DNA of 64,000 nucleotides from Fannyhessea vaginae DSM 15829. Lineage in GTDB: Bacteria; Actinomycetota; Coriobacteriia; Coriobacteriales; Atopobiaceae. The translations under genes and the position numbers were made by a program. Below the pieces are notes generated by a model. The model made no database searches. It saw only the letters and a program-made list of their open reading frames with translations, and was not told the origin of the DNA. Below are positions 41,415 to 50,617 of the stretch, piece after piece. Each line of letters begins with the position of its first letter. The first letter of the stretch is position 1. The stretch spans positions 1 to 64,000 of the forward strand of contig NZ_ACGK02000002.1 of assembly GCF_000159235.2 (NCBI RefSeq). The letters run 5' to 3'.

Positions 41415-42680
41415 TTAAGGCTTAAAAATATTATGTACTGCTTGCAGCGCATCAATAAGACGATCAATATCGCGCGCGTCATTATAAAACGCAATACTTG
41501 CTCGGCAGGTACTTTGAACGCCCAAAGAGTTCAGCAGCGGTTGAGCACAGTGATGACCTGCGCGAATGCAGACATTATACGAATCAAGAATAGATGAAAC
41601 GTCGTGCGGATGTACACCGTTTACATTAAACGAAACAACACCTCTATGGCGCGCGGGGTCATGTGCTCCGTAAATATCGATAAAGCTAAGCTCTGACAAG
41701 CGCGAATACAAATATGCGCTTAAATGAGCCTCGCGACGTTCAAGCTTTTTCATATCGTGCGTGTCAAAATAGCTAAGAGCCTTGTCAAATGCGTAAATAC
41801 CTGCAGCGTCTTGGGTTCCTGCCTCAAACTTTTCGGGGACTTGTGCCCACGTTGCAGAAGAAGTGGTTACCGAGTCTATCATCTCGCCACCCGTTAAAAA
41901 TACGGGCATGCGTTCAAGAATGTCAAGCTTTCCCCACATAACGCCTATACCAAAAGGACCAAGTGCTTTATGTGCAGAAAACGCAAGCAGATCACAATTA
42001 AGCTGTTGTACGTCTAGCTGCATATGCGGCGCGCTTTGTGCGGCATCCACTACCATATAAGCACCTACTTTGTGAGCATGTGCAGCAATACGCGCAATAT
42101 CGTTGGTTATGCCTAAGACGTTAGATACATGCGTAAGGCTTATAATTTTTGTTTTGTTGGTAATTTTGCGCTCAAGTTCTTCGTCTGAAATACTGCAGGT
42201 ATCGTCTAGATAGAGATAGGTTAGCTTAGCATGCATTTTTTTGCATATTTGTTGCCAAGGAATCATATTTGAATGGTGTTCCATGATACTAATAACAACT
42301 TCATCGCCAGGCTCCAAGCACATCGTTCCCAGTGATTGAGCAATCAAATTTAGAGATTCTGTAGCATTGCGCGTAAAGACAATCTCGCGCGCGCGTCCTT
42401 CGCCGTTTGTATCCACCGCGCCAATAAAGCGTGCAACATGAGCGCGCGTAGCTTCAATTGCCTCGGTTGCCATAACAGAGAGTTTATACAAGCCACGCAA
42501 AGGGTTTGCGTTCATGTTGTGATAAAACTCGCTTTGTGCATTGATTACCTCTAAAGGCCGCTGAGCTGTGGCTGCGCTGTCTAAAAACGCAAGTTCTTTG
42601 TGTTGAGCTAAAAGCGGAAAATCTTGTTTATAAGGATTTTCCTGCAACGCCTGTTCGTCGTTGGTTGCGAGCATTATCAA
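41415..42680 (-). CDS. sufS: Cysteine desulfurase SufS (class II)
   Basis: 421 residues. The PLP-binding Lys238 lies in SAHKALGPFGIG, and the catalytic Cys392 in VQSTCRAS with the upstream RAGHHCAQ motif. It abstracts sulfur from cysteine as a persulfide for Fe-S cluster assembly with SufU. The start could also be the ATG two codons in (42674). A 91-bp gap with tandem repeats separates it from sufD, but direction and order indicate one operon. Confidence 0.94.
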   Translation of the reverse strand: MIMLATNDEQALQENPYKQDFPLLAQHKELAFLDSAATAQRPLEVINAQSEFYHNMNANPLRGLYKLSVMATEAIEATRAHVARFIGAVDTNGEGRAREIVFTRNATESLNLIAQSLGTMCLEPGDEVVISIMEHHSNMIPWQQICKKMHAKLTYLYLDDTCSISDEELERKITNKTKIISLTHVSNVLGITNDIARIAAHAHKVGAYMVVDAAQSAPHMQLDVQQLNCDLLAFSAHKALGPFGIGVMWGKLDILERMPVFLTGGEMIDSVTTSSATWAQVPEKFEAGTQDAAGIYAFDKALSYFDTHDMKKLERREAHLSAYLYSRLSELSFIDIYGAHDPARHRGVVSFNVNGVHPHDVSSILDSYNVCIRAGHHCAQPLLNSLGVQSTCRASIAFYNDARDIDRLIDALQAVHNIFKP

Positions 42681-42690
42681 TAAAACCTTT

Positions 42691-42761
42691 CGTGTAACGT
42701 TTGTTGCGTAACGCCGTGTAAAGTTTGTTGCGTAAAGCTGTATAACGTTTTTTCGTAACGC
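42691..42761. repeat. Three tandem copies of a 24-bp repeat between sufD and sufS
   Basis: Copies at 42691-42714, 42715-42738 and 42739-42761 share CGTGTAA-CGTTTGTTGCGTAA-type sequence, each slightly diverged. They fill most of the 91-bp gap in the operon. Confidence 0.7.
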
Positions 42762-42771
42762 TGCAGCGTCA

Positions 42772-43995
42772 CTAATCTTCTATCACACCGTTAATTTGGT
42801 AACTACGCGCGTGATTTTCACCTAATGCATCGGTAAAATCATCTGCCACGTCATCACCTACTATAACGCGCGCACGATCCAAAACAGCGTTTCTCGAAAC
42901 CGTATCTGGCGCGTGAATGGCTGCATCGTCAAAGATTGCACGCGTAAAGAGCTTGTTTGCCTCTTCTTCGGTAAGACCGCGATCGGCTAGATATGCAAGC
43001 TGCTCGGGTCCTATAGAACCAATAGAAGCACCGTGATTTCCTAAAACATCATCTTCGTCACATAGAATAACGGGGAGCGTTTCATTCATAACGTTATCGG
43101 ATGCAACTAAAACGGTTTCGGCTTCGTTTCCTTTGGAGCCTTTTGCGCCGTGCACTAAATCGATGGTTTCTCGCAGCGTTTTATATGCATAATCGGTAAG
43201 AATACCATTAGAAAGCATGGTACAACGCGTGTTTCTGCCGCGTTGCCTGCACAGGTGGTTAACATCGAGGCGTTCGTGTTCGCAGGTAAAATAACGAAGC
43301 ATGAGGTCAAGACGCGATGAATTACCGTGAAGATCGCACGAAAAACCAAAGGCCACTTTTTTACCGCCCAGCGCATATTGGTGAACATCAATTTTTGCAC
43401 GATCGTCGACATCAAGCGCTACGCCTTGTAGATGTTGGTGAGTATCGTTCATAGCAACAATTTCTACCAAATGGATAACGCTTTCGCGTTCGGCTACAAT
43501 GCGCGCCAAATTAGCAGAAGTTGTGTCTTGCGCTTCTTTTCCATATGAAACCAAAACGATGGTTGCCTCGGCACCTTCGCGCACGATGATACCAGTATCT
43601 TTTGCTTCGTGTGCATCGGCATTTACATCAACAACAACAGGTTCTGTACGCTTAGTACCTTTTGGAATTTCTATAACGTGTGCATCAGGCGCAACGGATT
43701 CTATCCACTTTTGTGCATCTTTTCCTAAGCCGCAGGTCATGCGGTCGAACAGGGGAGGAAGACGCGCATAGAGCGTGCCGCGTACTTCGGGCGCGGGAAC
43801 AGAAAAGGGAATATTATTGATGTGTAAATAATTCCACGTTTGCGACCACGGGGCGTTTACATGAGCAAGATTGATAACATCTTTGGTTACGTGCATTGCC
43901 GTTTCCTGCGTAAAGGCACTCGTTGGTTGTTCTTGTGTCAAGGAACTTGTTGTAGTTTCTTGCGGAGTCGACTGTTCATTTGTGTTGGTGCTCAT
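42772..43995 (-). CDS. sufD: Fe-S cluster assembly protein SufD
   Basis: 407 residues of the SufB/SufD beta-helix family. The C-terminal part has HGASIGSIGPEQLAYLADRG and EEANKLFTRAIF, typical of the family. It forms the SufBC2D scaffold complex with SufB and SufC. The N-terminal 25 residues are Thr/Gln-rich. Its ATG directly follows the stop of sufB, and the ribosome-binding site GGAG lies inside the sufB 3' end, implying coupled translation. Confidence 0.93.
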   Translation of the reverse strand: MSTNTNEQSTPQETTTSSLTQEQPTSAFTQETAMHVTKDVINLAHVNAPWSQTWNYLHINNIPFSVPAPEVRGTLYARLPPLFDRMTCGLGKDAQKWIESVAPDAHVIEIPKGTKRTEPVVVDVNADAHEAKDTGIIVREGAEATIVLVSYGKEAQDTTSANLARIVAERESVIHLVEIVAMNDTHQHLQGVALDVDDRAKIDVHQYALGGKKVAFGFSCDLHGNSSRLDLMLRYFTCEHERLDVNHLCRQRGRNTRCTMLSNGILTDYAYKTLRETIDLVHGAKGSKGNEAETVLVASDNVMNETLPVILCDEDDVLGNHGASIGSIGPEQLAYLADRGLTEEEANKLFTRAIFDDAAIHAPDTVSRNAVLDRARVIVGDDVADDFTDALGENHARSYQINGVIED

Positions 43996-45525
43996 TTAGC
44001 CAATCGCTCCTTCCATTTCGATTTTAATAAGATTATTCATTTCTACTGCATACTCAAGGGGTAATTCTTTAGAAACCGGGCTCGCAAAGCCGTTAACAAC
44101 CATGGTGCGTGCTTCGGCTTCGCTACATCCACGACTCATAAGATACAAAATAGTGTCATCTGATATTCTTCCGATGGTTGCTTCGTGTCCCACGCTTGCC
44201 GTAGCGCAACGAACATTATTCGCAGGAATGGTATCGGAGCGGCTAATATCATCAAGCATAAGCGACTGACAGCTTACCGTTGCCACCGAGTGGTGTGCGC
44301 TTTTACCAACGATCATAGACGAACGGAAAGTGTTGATACCTCCGTCTTTAGAAATTGACTTTGTATCAACCGAAGCTTTACAGCCTTGACCATTCATCAC
44401 AATTTTGCAGCCAGTATCTAGGTTTTGCGTTGCTCCTGCAAAGGTAATGCCCGTAAATTCGCAGGTAGAGTGGTTGCCTTGTAAAATGGTACTTGGATAT
44501 AAGTACGAAACATGACTTCCAAACGAGCCCGAAATCCATTCCATTCGTGAGTTTTCACCCACAAGTGCGCGTTTGGTATTGAGGTTGTACATATTCTTTG
44601 ACCAGTTTTCTATGGTTGAATAGCGCATACGTGCATTATTGCCTACAAAAAGCTCAACGGCTCCTGCGTGCAGGTTCGCTTCGTAATATTTTGGCGCAGA
44701 ACACCCCTCAATAAAGTGTAAATCGGCTTCGTCGTCTACGATGATGAGCGTATGTTCAAACTGACCAGCACTTGAAGCATTAAGTCTAAAATAGCTTTGA
44801 AGGGGGTAACTAAGCGTTACGCCTTTGGGAACATACACAAACGAGCCACCTGACCAGACGGCATAGTGAAGCGCAGCAAACTTATGATCTTTAAGAGGAA
44901 TAAGCTTGGAAAAATACTTTTTGACCATGGGTTCCCAGCGCGGATCGTGAAGCGCGTCCTCAATGGTGGTATATACAACTCCTTGTTTTGCTACATCATC
45001 GCGCATGTTGTGATAAACAATTTCAGAGTCGTATTGTGCACCAACGCCAGCCAAACTTTTACGTTCAGCATCGGGGATTCCTAAGCGCTCAAACGTTTGT
45101 TTAATATCTTTTGGAACGTCATCCCAGCTACGAGCCTGTTTGGTGCGTGGACTTACATAGGTTGAAATATGGTTGAGGTCTAAGCCCGAACAATCTGGAC
45201 CCCAGTTATCTGCCATCTTGAGCTCGTGGTAAGTTTCAAGTGCTTCAAGGCGCAGCTGTAGCATCCATGCAGGCTCATCTTTTTTGCGCGAAATTGAGGT
45301 AACAATTTCGGGCGTAAGACCGTCTGCGTAGCGTTCGTAGCCTTCCTCACTCATAACAAAGTCATAGAGTGAGCGGTCGATATCAGAAATATTAGAGCGG
45401 CCTTTTTCGTCGACACCAACATTTGAGTTTGCACCGCGATCTACATAGTCATCACCTGCGGATTTGGTATCAAACACATCGGTTTGACCTTTGTCGGCAA
45501 GCTCTATTAAAGATTGGTCTTTCAC
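43996..45525 (-). CDS. sufB: Fe-S cluster assembly protein SufB
   Basis: SufB core with EPAWMLQLRLEAL near the N-terminus, VWSGGSFVYVPKGV in the beta-helix and RGCSEAEARTMVVNGF near the C-terminus. It is the scaffold on which the cluster is built. I place the start at GTG 45525, just after the sufC stop, because GTGAGG stands 6 nt upstream; this gives 509 residues. In-frame ATGs at 45552 and 45603 would overlap sufC by 26 or 77 bp and lack a good ribosome-binding site. The start is therefore a judgement; the identity is secure. Confidence 0.92.
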   Translation of the reverse strand: MKDQSLIELADKGQTDVFDTKSAGDDYVDRGANSNVGVDEKGRSNISDIDRSLYDFVMSEEGYERYADGLTPEIVTSISRKKDEPAWMLQLRLEALETYHELKMADNWGPDCSGLDLNHISTYVSPRTKQARSWDDVPKDIKQTFERLGIPDAERKSLAGVGAQYDSEIVYHNMRDDVAKQGVVYTTIEDALHDPRWEPMVKKYFSKLIPLKDHKFAALHYAVWSGGSFVYVPKGVTLSYPLQSYFRLNASSAGQFEHTLIIVDDEADLHFIEGCSAPKYYEANLHAGAVELFVGNNARMRYSTIENWSKNMYNLNTKRALVGENSRMEWISGSFGSHVSYLYPSTILQGNHSTCEFTGITFAGATQNLDTGCKIVMNGQGCKASVDTKSISKDGGINTFRSSMIVGKSAHHSVATVSCQSLMLDDISRSDTIPANNVRCATASVGHEATIGRISDDTILYLMSRGCSEAEARTMVVNGFASPVSKELPLEYAVEMNNLIKIEMEGAIG

Positions 45526-45526
45526 G

Positions 45527-46309
45527 TTAAGCCTCACTTGTTCCACGCGCATCAAGTTGTTCTTCAAGTTTTTGCTCGTATTCGCTAAATCCGTGTGCGT
45601 CAATATGGTCGATAAGCGAAGCAGGGCCTTCTGCCATTAAGTGGCCTTTAACCATAACGTGTGTACGGTCAACGTTTAAGCGCTCAAGAATACGCGTGTT
45701 ATGCGTGATCATCAACAAAGCGCCATCACACTGAGCGCGATAGGCTTCGATACCTTTTGAAACAATTGCAAGCGCGTCAACGTCTAAGCCTGAATCGGTT
45801 TCATCAAGGATCGCAAGCTTGGGGCGAAGCAATAGGAGTTGCAGCATTTCAACTTTTTTCTTTTCACCGCCAGAAAAGCCAACGTTAAGTTCGCGCGTTA
45901 AAAATGCTTCGTCCATATCAAGCTGTGACGAGATTTCAGAAACACGCTCACGAAACTTGCGCGCCGTTAATTTAAGCTCGGGACGCTTTTGGCAAATGGT
46001 GCGTAAAAAGCTATAAAGTGGCACGCCTGGAACTTCAACGGGAGCTTGGTAGGAGAGAAAAATGCCAGCAAGAGAGCGTTTGTCTGCGGTGAACTCGGTA
46101 ATATCTTGATCTTCAAAATGAATAGAACCTTCTGTTACGTGATAAACAGGGTCGCCCATAATAACGTGACCAAGTGTTGATTTACCTGCACCGTTAGGAC
46201 CCATCATCACATGGGTTTCTCCTGGCTTAATGGTGAGATTGATGTTATGCAAAATGGGTTTATCTTCTGTTCCTGCATGCAAATTTGAAACAGTAAGTAA
46301 CTCGGACAT
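45527..46309 (-). CDS. sufC: Fe-S assembly ATPase SufC
   Basis: 260 residues of ABC ATPase fold. Walker A GPNGAGKST (37-45), signature FSGGEKKKVEML, and Walker B LAILDETDSGLD are all intact. It drives conformational change of SufBD. It is the first gene of the operon; ATG 46309 follows AGAGG. No suf regulator gene (SufR or IscR type) is adjacent. Confidence 0.95.
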   Translation of the reverse strand: MSELLTVSNLHAGTEDKPILHNINLTIKPGETHVMMGPNGAGKSTLGHVIMGDPVYHVTEGSIHFEDQDITEFTADKRSLAGIFLSYQAPVEVPGVPLYSFLRTICQKRPELKLTARKFRERVSEISSQLDMDEAFLTRELNVGFSGGEKKKVEMLQLLLLRPKLAILDETDSGLDVDALAIVSKGIEAYRAQCDGALLMITHNTRILERLNVDRTHVMVKGHLMAEGPASLIDHIDAHGFSEYEQKLEEQLDARGTSEA

Positions 46310-46712
46310 GAGCGCCTCTTTCTTATATGCGAACGGCTAAACATCACTTATATGGACAATACTTGTATGTACATGGTGCGCGAATGTAATTGCACGCGCA
46401 TAGTGCGTAAGCTTTTGCTTAAGCGTGATGTTTATGTGCGTAGTAGGTGACATATAGTTCTTCATCTATCGTACCCTTATCTGTAAGCTTTAATCGTGTT
46501 ACATGTGGAGGTTCATTAAAGTTTTATAAGGCAAAGTCTGCAAAAGGAGCAACACCTGAAAATAAGGCGACGCCTGCAAAACTGAGTTTGGTGTGCAAAA
46601 AATTGTGGCGACATAATTGCTACAGGAAGGGTATCTATACAACGATGGACAAGCAATCCATAAACAAGCAAACAATAAACAATCATAGAGATATGAATTG
46701 AGGATGAGATAT
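46310..46712. other. Divergent intergenic region between sufC and the ArsC/Spx-like gene
   Basis: About 400 bp carrying the promoters of both directions. It includes a hairpin TAAGC-ttttGCTTA near 46407-46425. The open frame at 46447-46701 has no ribosome-binding site or recognisable features, so I do not call it. Confidence 0.4.
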
Positions 46713-47108
46713 ATGCAAACAGATTCAGCCAGTGTAACACTTCTTTGGTATCCAAGGTGTTCTACCTGCAAAAAAGCAAAGGCATGGCTTGATATGCATA
46801 AGGTAGACTACAAACTTCGTGATATTGTTGAGCAAAACCCCACGCCCGAAGAGTTGTCTTTGTGGTTTGCGTGCAGTTCGTATGATAATCCGCGTCGTTT
46901 GTGCAATACCTCGGGTGTTTTATATCGCCAAATGAACCTTAAGGCACAATTAGATGCTGGTATGAGCACTCATGAATTATTTGAGCTTATGGGTACCGAG
47001 GGAAAACTGGTTAAACGTCCGTTATTAGTTGTTAGGTGCGATGAAAAAATAACGGCTGTTTGCGCTGGCTTTCGCGAAGAAGAATGGACGCGCGCGCTTA
47101 ATTTGTAA
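46713..47108 (+). CDS. ArsC/Spx/YffB-family thioredoxin-fold protein
   Basis: 131 residues. A CSTC (C-x-x-C) redox motif at 16-19 is followed by KKAKAWLDMH and, near the C-terminus, KRPLLV, the conserved Arg-Pro region of the ArsC-like family. Members are arsenate reductases or RNA-polymerase-binding Spx regulators; the sequence does not decide, and YffB-like unknowns are equally possible. ATG 46713 is chosen because GAGGATGAG lies at a suitable distance; starts at 46698 (TTG) and 46704 would overlap that site. Confidence 0.75.
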   Translation: MQTDSASVTLLWYPRCSTCKKAKAWLDMHKVDYKLRDIVEQNPTPEELSLWFACSSYDNPRRLCNTSGVLYRQMNLKAQLDAGMSTHELFELMGTEGKLVKRPLLVVRCDEKITAVCAGFREEEWTRALNL

Positions 47109-47374
47109 TTAAGGTTAACGTTGCTAAGACTAACGTTGTGAGCTTATTTTTTATGTGCAACTTTGAGTTGTGCAATTTTTTACGTGTAGGTTTTTGTCCC
47201 ACAACTTGCTACCATGCAATTTTTTGCCCCACGAATTTTTGCCACGCAACTTTTTAATTAGCTAAATTCAATGCAGTTATAATTCTTGTCCGCCTCATGC
47301 GCTATCCTGTTACATGAAGAACAAAAATTCTAACACGGTATTCAAACAGTGCTGTGTATGCATGAGGAGAACTT

Positions 47375-50300
47375 ATGTTGCGTCCAACTATCTATAATGC
47401 TTTGCAGAAACTTCTGCGCGCACAGCAAGACGTTGTTATTTTTGTGCCTTCTTTTACCATGCAAACAAAGGTCGAAGGTCTTATAGCTACGTATCAGCAG
47501 CTAGCTTTAGGTATACGTATAACGTCACCTCGTGCGTGGGTTGAAGAACGCTGGAGTGTGTGGGGTAGTAAAGCATATCTTGCTGTGCCTGCGTCTTTAC
47601 GCATGTATGCCATACGGTGTTTGCTTACTGGTCAAATTCCTTATGAGCATAATCAAGATTTTGAGCTTAGTGCCAATAATGGTTTGGTAAGTTTGCTGGC
47701 AAAGCTTTTTGAACGGGCGTTTGCACAGGTTGTTTCTTGTGACGCAAAAAATCCTGCATATACGCCTGCTCAGCAAGAAATTATTACGCTTGTGCATGCA
47801 TACCAAGCCTACATCCACGAACAAGGATATATCGAACAAACAGAAATGCTTGAGTATCTAAGCGTGTCTTTTAAGCAGCACCATGTGCATCTACCTCATA
47901 TTTTTATGGTGGGTTTTGATACACATACACGTTTTGAGCAAGAACTCATTGCGCTTTTGTCATCGTGTACTCAGATAGAGTCTTTTACAACCGATGAATT
48001 TTTTGACGATGTGAGTGTTTGTGAAGAGTTGGCGCAGGTATCTCAACATATTTTTTCAAACGATGAACAAAGCGTTGCCTCAACTGGCGCGCTTGATTTA
48101 CTTTTGCCAACAGGTCCGCTTGCACGCTCGCCACTTATTGCTGCGCGCGTAGAACAACTTGCCCAAACGTGCAAAACAGTTGCAATTTCTGCACCTGATG
48201 CATTCTACCTTTGGAAAGATTTAGCACCTCGGTTATGCAAGCAAGGAATTGGTGTTAAAGCCGAGCTTAGTTTTTTGGTGCTTGAAACGCAAACAGGGCG
48301 TGCAGTGTTTCAATTTTTACGCAGTGTGACAACACTTATGCAAGCGGCAAAAACTTGGCCTGCTCCTACAAAAGAAGAAGAGGGAACATACCTTACTATT
48401 CCGCTTGATTCTATGTCGTGGTGGCCTCCAGAAGATCTTATAGACTTTTTAATGTCAGATTGTGCGCATATGAGCATGTCAAGCGTGTATCGTCTTGATA
48501 GACTTATGCGTTCAAATCGGCTTCTTACACCAAGCGACGTATTAAATTTGCTCCAAAATCCGCACATGGTTTCTCAAAGTGTGGTAAGTGCTACGCATGA
48601 GCTGCTTAAAGGTCATGTTGCAGCTGCGCTTGGAAAACTGGCGCAACCATACCTACAAGAGTTCGATTCTCATACAACTGATGACTTCTATATTGATGCT
48701 ATGGGCAATACCTGCACTATTTTTCAGCGGGAGCCTCATCCATTTGAACAAAGTCTTGCATATAGCGTCCTTATGCACCTCAATGCACGTGTTAAGGAAC
48801 TTAAAGAATTTTATATATCAAATACAGCAGATTCTTGTATAGAAGACTTTCTTCCAAACTTTATTGAGGATTTATATCTTATTGCGCGTTCAATGACATG
48901 TAGTGTGTATCCGTATATGCGCCCATCAGTTAAGAAGGTGTCGAGCAACCATTCGCATAGCGATGAAAAAGCATCGTGCGATAGCTCACGTACGGATGAA
49001 AAAGCAACGTGCGATGGCTCATCTACAAGTGAGCCTTTGTGTTGTGTGTATATTGCGCAGCCTTCAGCGCTTGCGCTTTGGCTTCCTGCTTCGTTTGACG
49101 CTGTGGTGTTAAGTGGGCAAACTTCACAGATGAGTCCGCTTCCTCGCGCACTTGATCCACTTCAGCAGCTTCTTGTTGCATTTGATATCGAAAAACCTGT
49201 AACGCCACTTGCGTGCGCGCGACACGATTTTCGCGCGCTGTTAAGACTTGCCCAACATCATGTGGTTTTAGAGCGCAGCTTGTTTGATGAATCTTCTCAT
49301 AAGACCTATCCTTCGGTGATGTATACCGAGCTTTTAGCGTGTTATGGGCTTTCGTCCTTTGAAGATGATGATGTTCTGGCGCATTTTTCACATATGAGCA
49401 TGAGCGAAACAGGTATTTCCCACATGATTTATTCTGGCGCGCGCCCCCAGGTGTTTGCTCAAGATAATCCTTTATGTGCAGGACAAGTAAGCAAAGACTA
49501 TATCCCGTTGGTATGTGTTTCGCCTATGGGTAGAAAAGCCGAGATTGCAGACAAACCTTTGCTTTCTGCGTCACAAATTGAGGCATACCTGCGTTGTCCG
49601 TATTTATGGTTTAACGAACGACGCTTAGGGCTCACCACGCCTGATGCTGGATTTTCTCCTATGGAAGCAGGAACGTTTGTACATCGTGTGCTTGAGCTTG
49701 TTCATACCAAATTGCTTGACGTGGCGCAAAGCAAAAGTATGCATTCAGATGCGCTTTATACGATCGGAGCGCGTGCGAACGCACAGGCACCTGCGCGCGT
49801 AAGTAAGACTGCCGATGAGCATACGCATATGCTGCTTGACCAGTTCTTTGATGAACACCTCCACCATCAATACCTTAAGCAGAGTCAAAAAAGGTATAAA
49901 CAACTGCAAATATTTGTACCGCATTGTTTGGAAGACGAAGGTTTGCTTAATCAAATACGCAAAGATCTGCACTCGTTTCTTGATTACGAATCAGGATTGT
50001 TTGAAGGGTTTGAGCCGAGATTTTTTGAACTTGGCTTTGGTAAGGGTGAGGCGGCTGTTGAATATGCAGGCGTATATGTAAATGGTTCTATTGACCGCGT
50101 TGATGTGGACGCGCATGGTAACGCGCTTATTATTGACTATAAGCATAAGTCAACCTATAAGTTTTTACCGTCCTATGCGCTTTTTACCAGCGCACACCCC
50201 TATACAGATGGTACGTATGAACTGGCAGAACACATTCAAACGCTTATCTATGCAAGCGTTTTACAAAAGCTTTATCCAAATTTGCATGTAGTAGGTGCGC

Positions 50301-50617
50301 TTTATGTGTCTACTAAAAGAAATCATGCGATCTCGGGTGCAGTGGACGAAAACTTTATCGATCGTGTGTGTGGTTGTAATCGTGTGTCTCGACAGCTTCG
50401 CCAAAGCATTGCGGTACCTGCCAATTATTATAGTGAGTATAGTACGCTTACAGGTTTTCAAGGGGTTCTTGATGCAACCGAACATATGATTGCCCAAAAA
50501 ATTACAGGCATGATAGGCGGAAACATTGCGCCAGACATCAGTTCGCCCGAGCACATCCAAACATGCCCGTATTGTAAAATTGCTTATCAGAATGGAAGGA
50601 TTCACCATGAAAACTAG
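47375..50617 (+). CDS. addB: AddB-like ATP-dependent nuclease subunit
   Basis: 1080 residues. The N-terminus is an inactivated helicase-like region; the C-terminal PD-(D/E)xK nuclease has IDRVDV and LIIDYKHKS (about 905-925). Cysteines in YLRCPYLWF and CPYC near the end fit the Fe-S clamp of AddB. It works with AddA to process double-strand breaks for RecA loading. ATG 47375 follows GAGGAGA. A hydrophilic low-complexity linker at about 515-550 (Ser/Asp/Lys-rich, repeat-like DEKASCD/DEKATCD) is unusual. The gene overlaps addA by 11 bp. Confidence 0.82.
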   Translation: MLRPTIYNALQKLLRAQQDVVIFVPSFTMQTKVEGLIATYQQLALGIRITSPRAWVEERWSVWGSKAYLAVPASLRMYAIRCLLTGQIPYEHNQDFELSANNGLVSLLAKLFERAFAQVVSCDAKNPAYTPAQQEIITLVHAYQAYIHEQGYIEQTEMLEYLSVSFKQHHVHLPHIFMVGFDTHTRFEQELIALLSSCTQIESFTTDEFFDDVSVCEELAQVSQHIFSNDEQSVASTGALDLLLPTGPLARSPLIAARVEQLAQTCKTVAISAPDAFYLWKDLAPRLCKQGIGVKAELSFLVLETQTGRAVFQFLRSVTTLMQAAKTWPAPTKEEEGTYLTIPLDSMSWWPPEDLIDFLMSDCAHMSMSSVYRLDRLMRSNRLLTPSDVLNLLQNPHMVSQSVVSATHELLKGHVAAALGKLAQPYLQEFDSHTTDDFYIDAMGNTCTIFQREPHPFEQSLAYSVLMHLNARVKELKEFYISNTADSCIEDFLPNFIEDLYLIARSMTCSVYPYMRPSVKKVSSNHSHSDEKASCDSSRTDEKATCDGSSTSEPLCCVYIAQPSALALWLPASFDAVVLSGQTSQMSPLPRALDPLQQLLVAFDIEKPVTPLACARHDFRALLRLAQHHVVLERSLFDESSHKTYPSVMYTELLACYGLSSFEDDDVLAHFSHMSMSETGISHMIYSGARPQVFAQDNPLCAGQVSKDYIPLVCVSPMGRKAEIADKPLLSASQIEAYLRCPYLWFNERRLGLTTPDAGFSPMEAGTFVHRVLELVHTKLLDVAQSKSMHSDALYTIGARANAQAPARVSKTADEHTHMLLDQFFDEHLHHQYLKQSQKRYKQLQIFVPHCLEDEGLLNQIRKDLHSFLDYESGLFEGFEPRFFELGFGKGEAAVEYAGVYVNGSIDRVDVDAHGNALIIDYKHKSTYKFLPSYALFTSAHPYTDGTYELAEHIQTLIYASVLQKLYPNLHVVGALYVSTKRNHAISGAVDENFIDRVCGCNRVSRQLRQSIAVPANYYSEYSTLTGFQGVLDATEHMIAQKITGMIGGNIAPDISSPEHIQTCPYCKIAYQNGRIHHEN

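Noticed and set aside
46447..46701. Small open frame of 84 residues upstream of the ArsC/Spx-like gene
   Set aside because: No Shine-Dalgarno, low-complexity composition, and it occupies the likely promoter region.
47109..47374. Degenerate repeats of the type CACGCAACTTTTT before addB
   Set aside because: The copies are too diverged to define a unit; I see no gene, hairpin or clear promoter.
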